Assembly: GCA_947505055.1 (NCBI GenBank)
Contig: CANNLO010000173.1
Coordinates: 1 to 9,240 of the forward strand
Source: Methylococcaceae bacterium
GTDB taxonomy: Bacteria > Pseudomonadota > Gammaproteobacteria > Methylococcales > Methylomonadaceae
Direction: 5' to 3'
DNA: 9,240 bases
In this document: one piece after another, positions 4,743 to 9,240 of the stretch
Layout of the letters: every line of letters begins with the position of its first letter
How positions within the stretch are numbered: position 1 is the stretch's first letter
Notes under the pieces: model-generated
The model's database searches: none
What the model saw: the letters and a program-made list of their open reading frames with translations, nothing else
Told to the model about the DNA's origin: nothing
Translations under genes and position numbers: made by a program

Positions 4743-6824
4743 TTAACCTCCCTTGGCAACCGGCAAGGTAATATAAAAACAAGTTCCTAGTCCAGGCAGG
4801 CTATCGAAGGTCAAGGTGCCATTATGGGCGTCTATCAACGAGCGGCAGATAGACAGGCCCATGCCCATGCCTTCGGTTTTGGTGGTAACAAACGGCGTAA
4901 ACAGCTTTTTTTGTATTGATTGCTCTATAGCTGAACCATTGTCCCTGACTTGTATTTGTAGCTGGTTCTCATCTAGCATCAGGCTGCTTAGTGTGACTGT
5001 TTTAATAGGGTTGTCATTAGCGGTCAAGGCTTCGGTGCTGTTACGGATTAAATTAATTAACACTTGTTCAATCTTAATGGTATCTACAAGCAACATAGGC
5101 AGCGCCTCTGCTAGCTCTAGGTTAAGAGTGATATTGTGCTTTTTTAAGTCACTCTTACACAGTATTATGCAATCATTAATTAAAGTATTGATTTCTGTGC
5201 TTATGTTATGGGTGTTTTTGTTTTGACAAAAGGCTTTCATGCGATTGATGATCTTGCCGGCTCTTAAGGCCTGCTCAGACACTAAGTTGGCAATCTTAGC
5301 AATTTTTTCTAGATCAGGCTCTTTTGCCACCGCTAAAATCTTTAAGGCAGAGGCATAGTTGGCCGTCGCAGTCAGTGGTTGATTAACCTCATGGGCAATA
5401 CCTGTAGCCATTTCGCCCATGAGTCCCAAGCGAGTGATATGGGCTAGTTGATCTAAATGGACTAGATTTTTTTGTTCTTGGAGTGTGCGATCAGTGACAT
5501 CCTGCGTACAACCGACGAAGCGTGAAATCTGCTGATCATCCGTATACTCAATGGTCGCGTAGGCTTTAAGAAAGCGTTGCTCACCATCAGGGCGCAGGAT
5601 GCGAAACAAGAGTCCTTTTTCCGCTGTAGACTGCGATAACTCTGTCATCCACGTTTTTACTAAAAGGCGATCTTCCGGAACAATGAGAGCCATTAAGGCG
5701 CTTAAGTTATAACCGAAGTCGGCCTTGTTTATGCCGTAAATAACATACATTTGCGGAGACCAAGTGTAGGTGTCAGTGTGAGGTATGTGCGACCAATTGC
5801 CCAGATTAGCGATGCTTTGAGAAAGAGCTAATGTGTTTCGATTGTCCTGTAAGTCAAGCTCTATATGCTTGCGCTCGGTTATGTCAGACATAAAGCCATA
5901 CCAATACCAAACATTAGAACCGTCATTTTCTTGCTCTGGTAACGAACTCCCATACACCCAACGCACGGTACCGTCATAAAACTTCACCCGAAATTCATGA
6001 CTCCACGGCGCCAAGTCTTGTACGGCTTTTTGGATGGATGCGACAACGCCGTCGAAGTCGTCCGGATGAATAAGAGCAAATAGTTGGGAGGCGTCGTCAC
6101 GGACGTCGTCAGGACTGAGCTGAAATAGTTCTCGAATGCCTTCACTGGCGAAGGGAAAGTGGGCGCTACCATCAGGGCGTAAACGAAATTTGAAAACCAT
6201 GCCTGGCACCAGATTGGTTATTTTCTGGAGCAGACACAGTAAATCTTTCTCGGTTTCTAGGGGTTGCAGGGGATCGGTTTGAATGGCAACCGTCTCTTCG
6301 ACATCACGCAAGTCCGTCTCGGCTTCTCTAGTGTTGCTAAGATCAGTGATTGAAATACGGATATTGGCGTTGATGCTTAGACAATTTAATTGCACAGGGA
6401 ATTCTTTTCCCTGGCCATGTTTCAGCATTAACTCGATATCTACAGCCTGATTGTACTTAATGAGTTGCGCGAATAATAGATACCAGCGATCACCATCTTC
6501 TGCTGCGACAAGGCTGGCAAATCGACGGGATAACAAGTTGTGACGTTCAATACCAAAAAGTTGAGTCGCTGCTTTATTGGCTTCTGAAATCAGTTCATTA
6601 TCAGTGAGTGTGAGATGGCCGACTGGGGCATTATTATATAGATCCGCATAATAGCTCTCTGATTGTTCATACTGGATTTGAGTACTTCGGAGATGCTCGT
6701 TCTGAACTTCCATCTCAATCAATTTAAATTCCAGAGCAACTTGGCGTACTTGGAGATCACGAAGCAATTTTTGTGCGGATTGGGGGGTAATCGATAGATC
6801 TGGCATTGATGAGTTGGAATTCAT
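4743..6824 (-). CDS. Soluble triple-PAS sensor histidine kinase
   Basis: A complete 693-residue sensor kinase. An N-terminal coiled coil (about residues 12-57) is followed by three PAS-type domains: 58-165 (LYNNAPVGHLTLTDNELI), 200-318 (a PAS_3-like fold ending FMSDITERK) and 332-446 (ending VGCTQDVTDRT). A HisKA dimerisation domain follows with H478 in the H-box GEMATGIAHEVNQPLTA. The ATPase domain has the N-box NLIRNSTEAL (N591, N595), DNG at 628-630, LFTPF and the glycine box GMGMGLSI. All catalytic boxes are intact. There are no membrane helices or receiver domain, so it senses a cytoplasmic signal and must pass phosphate to a regulator encoded elsewhere. The H-box type is that of FixL/TodS-like kinases. 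The PAS ligand (haem, flavin or other) cannot be read from sequence. ATG 6824 is kept though its ribosome-binding site is weak; M7 is an alternative. It lies inside the tRNA-Phe-bounded islet, with no partner gene beside it. Confidence 0.95.
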   Translation of the reverse strand: MNSNSSMPDLSITPQSAQKLLRDLQVRQVALEFKLIEMEVQNEHLRSTQIQYEQSESYYADLYNNAPVGHLTLTDNELISEANKAATQLFGIERHNLLSRRFASLVAAEDGDRWYLLFAQLIKYNQAVDIELMLKHGQGKEFPVQLNCLSINANIRISITDLSNTREAETDLRDVEETVAIQTDPLQPLETEKDLLCLLQKITNLVPGMVFKFRLRPDGSAHFPFASEGIRELFQLSPDDVRDDASQLFALIHPDDFDGVVASIQKAVQDLAPWSHEFRVKFYDGTVRWVYGSSLPEQENDGSNVWYWYGFMSDITERKHIELDLQDNRNTLALSQSIANLGNWSHIPHTDTYTWSPQMYVIYGINKADFGYNLSALMALIVPEDRLLVKTWMTELSQSTAEKGLLFRILRPDGEQRFLKAYATIEYTDDQQISRFVGCTQDVTDRTLQEQKNLVHLDQLAHITRLGLMGEMATGIAHEVNQPLTATANYASALKILAVAKEPDLEKIAKIANLVSEQALRAGKIINRMKAFCQNKNTHNISTEINTLINDCIILCKSDLKKHNITLNLELAEALPMLLVDTIKIEQVLINLIRNSTEALTANDNPIKTVTLSSLMLDENQLQIQVRDNGSAIEQSIQKKLFTPFVTTKTEGMGMGLSICRSLIDAHNGTLTFDSLPGLGTCFYITLPVAKGG

Positions 6825-7091
6825 AGGGATTTCTTTAATTCTCTATTTATTACATCATGGTGTTGATTATTGAGTCTCTGCCATTGATGGTCTGTTATGC
6901 GTGAGGTCACTGCAGGTTTTAGCTTAGGCTTCAAGAACCGCAAGGTTCGTAACCGTAAATTGACCCGACTCACGTCGCCGCGTAATTTTATGCTTACAAG
7001 CTATTGATCCTAACACCATTAAAATTAATAGGGTAACTATTTCAACGGATTGTTAAAAATAACTGACGACAAGATTGAAGAGGAAAGACAG
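6825..7091. other. 267-bp intergenic region between the kinase and tRNA-Phe
   Basis: No recognised gene. A 36-codon plus-strand frame (6897-7007) encodes a very basic peptide (GFKNRKVRNRKLTRL) but has no ribosome-binding site. The same stretch contains a short hairpin GAACC-GCAA-GGTTC with a GNRA-type loop (about 6935-6948), flanked by CGTGAG and CTCACG about 60 bases apart. It could be a structured leader or a relic. The kinase promoter must lie here or be supplied from the tRNA side, but no good -35/-10 pair is seen. Confidence 0.4.
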
Positions 7092-7123
7092 GAATAAGAC
7101 CGTAAAACAAAACCGTCGGGCAT

Positions 7124-7152
7124 AAAAAAGGCCCCTATAAAATAGGAGCCTT
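7124..7152 (-). terminator. Rho-independent terminator of the tRNA-Phe operon
   Basis: Minus strand: AAGGCTCCTAT pairs with ATAGGGGCCTT (one T-G pair), loop TTT, then six T. It begins 9 bases after the CCA end of the second tRNA gene. Confidence 0.92.
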
Positions 7153-7161
7153 CAGAATTCA

Positions 7162-7237
<76 letters not shown>

Positions 7238-7258
7238 TTTTTGATGTTTCTTTTTGTA

Positions 7259-7334
<76 letters not shown>

Positions 7335-7354
7335 CGCACTACACAAAGACGGCT

Positions 7355-7383
7355 ATTAGAATCGATTAAGGCACTTGAGTCAA
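7355..7383 (-). promoter_or_regulatory. Sigma-70-type promoter of the tRNA-Phe pair
   Basis: Minus strand: -35 TTGACT, a 17-base spacer and -10 TCTAAT, five of six consensus bases in each box at ideal spacing. The -10 box ends 20 bases before the mature tRNA, followed by a short GC-containing discriminator, as is usual for stable-RNA promoters. Confidence 0.85.
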
Positions 7384-7414
7384 TAAAAATAAAAATATCA
7401 TGACGTTGTTAGGT

Positions 7415-7445
7415 TAAATAAGGCTCATCTTAAAAAGCTTATTTA
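7415..7445 (-). terminator. Possible AT-rich hairpin after moeA
   Basis: TAAATAAG-CT pairs with AGCCTTATTTA with one bulged base and a loop of about 10. It lies 22 bases beyond the moeA stop. It has no T-run after it on the minus strand, so termination is doubtful. The rest of 7335-7466 holds the tRNA promoter and no gene. Confidence 0.3.
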
Positions 7446-7466
7446 GCTCACTCCAATGAATGGCTT

Positions 7467-8729
7467 TTAATGAGTTATTACCGAACTAACTACGTTCTTT
7501 ATCAATTCTATATGAACGAGTTCACCTGGTTGAATTCCGCTGCATTCAACTGGTAAAACAATATAACAATTTGCTAGGCTGGTAGCACTCAATATATTAG
7601 AACCTTGCTGTCCCAATGCAGCGACCAATAATTCTCCATTACTATCTTGGCAAAATACACCTCGCTGATATTCTTGGCGTCCTGGTGATTTATTGAGTGC
7701 CACGGTACATCGAGCCAATAATTGTAAGGGTACTGACATCGGTAGTCCTGATAGTTTTTCAAGCGCAGGTGCTACGATATGTTGAAAGGTTACAATGACA
7801 GCGACAGGATTACCTGGTAAACCAAAGAAATGACAGCCATCAATTTTACCGAAAGCCAACGGCTTTCCAGGTTTTATAGCGATCTTCCAAAAGTCGACCT
7901 TGCCGCAACTCGCCAATACTTCTTTAATATAGTCCGCATCACCGACTGAGGCACCACCGGTACTAATAATTAGGTCATGATTTGCTGCTGCAGCTAGAAG
8001 ACAGGCTTCTATTTGTTGGGGGTTATCGGCTATGACGCCTAAATCAGTCGCTTGGTAGCAAGCATCGGTCAGTAGTCCACTTAAAAGATAACGATTGCTG
8101 TCGTATATTTTTCCTGATGTTAAAGGTTGACCTAGTGCTGTTAATTCGTTGCCCGTAGAAAAGAAGGCTATTTTCACCTTTCGTTTAACGACCACGTTAT
8201 CAGTGCCGACCGAAGCAAGTAAGCCCAGATCAATAGCGCTTATTTTTTTAAAGGCGGCACAAACCAAATCGCCTTGCATAATATCTTCACCCATCGCCCG
8301 AACATTTTGTAGACCCTGGGTTTGTGCAGGAAAAACAATAGACGAAGCTTCAACTTGAACCTGTTCTTGCATGACTACAGAATCGGTCTCTGCAGGTAAG
8401 GCTGCTCCGGTAAATATGCGTACACATTGGCCTGCTAGCAGCGTGCCTTGATAAGGTTGGCCTGCCCAAGAGATTCCAACTTGTATTAATGTGGTAGCGT
8501 GGCCTGGAATCAAATCAGTGCTAGAAAAAGCATAGCCATCCATAGCGGAGTTTCTATCAAATGGGCTATTGATTGCTGAGTAGATAGGTTCTGCAAGCAC
8601 GCGACCTAGAGCATTTTTTAAAGTGATGCTTTCAGTTTCGGTCACTGACTCTATGGCTGAGGCAATGCTTGCTAATGCATCTTTTATAGAGCTCAGCTGT
8701 TTTTTTTCTTGGGCACATTCATCTATCAT
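7467..8729 (-). CDS. moeA: Molybdopterin molybdenumtransferase MoeA
   Basis: MoeA inserts molybdate into adenylylated molybdopterin to form active molybdenum cofactor in the cytoplasm. The 420-residue length is normal for the family. Motifs in order: ALGRVLAEPI (40-49), SPFDRNSAMDGYAF (55-68, catalytic Asp D64), RIFTGAALP with T107, MGEDI (146-150), FFSTGNELT with E195, IYDSNR (208-213), ISTGGASVGDADYIKEV (255-271, the molybdopterin-binding signature) and GLPGNPVAVIVTF (303-315). A C-terminal beta domain follows (347-420). Its ATG overlaps the stop of mobB (ATGA at 8726-8729), so the two are co-translated. The far N-terminal segment is a little longer than in E. coli, but no better start exists downstream. 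No key residue is missing. Nearby molybdoenzyme genes are not in the window. Confidence 0.97.
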   Translation of the reverse strand: MIDECAQEKKQLSSIKDALASIASAIESVTETESITLKNALGRVLAEPIYSAINSPFDRNSAMDGYAFSSTDLIPGHATTLIQVGISWAGQPYQGTLLAGQCVRIFTGAALPAETDSVVMQEQVQVEASSIVFPAQTQGLQNVRAMGEDIMQGDLVCAAFKKISAIDLGLLASVGTDNVVVKRKVKIAFFSTGNELTALGQPLTSGKIYDSNRYLLSGLLTDACYQATDLGVIADNPQQIEACLLAAAANHDLIISTGGASVGDADYIKEVLASCGKVDFWKIAIKPGKPLAFGKIDGCHFFGLPGNPVAVIVTFQHIVAPALEKLSGLPMSVPLQLLARCTVALNKSPGRQEYQRGVFCQDSNGELLVAALGQQGSNILSATSLANCYIVLPVECSGIQPGELVHIELIKNVVSSVITH

Positions 8730-9240
8730 TTCAACCTCAAAAACTGTTTTAAAATAAACGTGGCTATCATGTCTGGCTGATTAATATCTAATTGAATGGG
8801 GCTGTTCGCTGTTATTAATGGTGTATCAGTGGCGATAGCAATAATGTTTGGATCATTCGGATAGAGTAAGGGCTTATTTATAGCCGCACGATGCAATTCG
8901 ATTTTAGGGAAGGCTTCTGCTTTAAAGCCTTCAACTAGAATAAGATCCAGTTCAGATTGATCAAAAAGTTTAAGCTGATCGTCTAGCTTAGGTTCTTGTG
9001 CCGTAGCGAACTCGGTAATGATGGCGCGTCTATGTGAAGAAATTAACATAACAGGGGACGCGCCTGCCTCACGTAAGCGAAAACTATCTTTGCCGGGTTG
9101 ATCTATTTGAAAGTTATGATGACTATGTTTAATTAAAGCTATCCGTAAACCTTGTTGCTTTAATAGCGGAATGATTTGCTCTAAAAGAGTGGTTTTACCC
9201 GTGCCACTAAAAGCGGCAAATCCTAATATGGGAATAGAGG
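8726..9240 (-). CDS. mobB: Molybdopterin-guanine dinucleotide biosynthesis protein MobB (start lies past the window)
   Basis: A GTP-binding accessory protein for molybdenum cofactor guanylylation that works with MobA. The frame is open to the window edge, showing about 170 residues. E. coli MobB has 175, so only a few N-terminal residues and the start are missing. The visible part opens SIPILGFAAFSGTGKTT, a P-loop (Walker A), followed by LRIALIKHSHHNFQIDQPGK and DSFRLREAGASPVML, the family's conserved switch region, then LDLILVEGFKAEAFPKIELH and a closing segment after PNIIAIATDTPL. The internal ATG at 9049 is not a real start because the conserved region lies upstream of it. It is coupled to moeA by a 4-base overlap, forming a small cofactor operon. 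Confidence 0.95.
   Translation of the reverse strand, partial: SIPILGFAAFSGTGKTTLLEQIIPLLKQQGLRIALIKHSHHNFQIDQPGKDSFRLREAGASPVMLISSHRRAIITEFATAQEPKLDDQLKLFDQSELDLILVEGFKAEAFPKIELHRAAINKPLLYPNDPNIIAIATDTPLITANSPIQLDINQPDMIATFILKQFLRLK

Noticed and set aside
4816..5226. 136-codon plus-strand open frame
   Set aside because: Antisense to the ATPase and HisKA domains of the histidine kinase, where the conserved boxes are clearly in the minus frame.
8149..8358. 69-codon plus-strand open frame
   Set aside because: Antisense shadow within moeA.

Overview
The window looks like a gammaproteobacterial chromosome segment of moderate GC. A methanotroph-like (Methylococcales) origin is my impression from the gene styles only; nothing in the window proves it. 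Two ordinary housekeeping blocks flank an accessory stretch of about 5.4 kb anchored on tRNA-Phe.

Left flank (1-1617): the N-terminal half of a membrane-bound ion-pumping pyrophosphatase (hppA, minus strand, running off the window). It diverges from a small OB-fold-like hypothetical gene on the plus strand. Right flank (7092-9240, all minus strand): mobB and moeA of molybdenum cofactor synthesis, overlapping by ATGA, then two identical tandem tRNA-Phe(GAA) genes with a good promoter and a Rho-independent terminator.

Middle (1725-7161): this stretch lies immediately 3' of the tRNA-Phe genes. It is divided by two degenerate copies, in the same orientation, of the tRNA-Phe 3' end plus its terminator (1725-1815 and 2554-2653). 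These look like attachment-site scars, or relics, left by successive insertions at the 3' end of tRNA-Phe. The inner 0.86-kb islet (between copies A and B) holds only a Phd/YefM-RelE toxin-antitoxin pair. The 4.5-kb islet (between copy B and the functional tRNA) holds an orphan ParD-type antitoxin, a 35-codon remnant and a conserved 74-aa protein, then a decayed stretch with a 42-bp tandem repeat and a perfect 33-bp hairpin. After that come a frameshifted small pseudogene and one large intact gene, a soluble triple-PAS sensor histidine kinase with its own terminator. No integrase, transposase or conjugation gene is visible.

The most interesting signal is this tRNA-Phe repeat ladder. The copies carry more than the tRNA end: the downstream terminator is included, and in copy A its stem-loop has changed sequence but still pairs.
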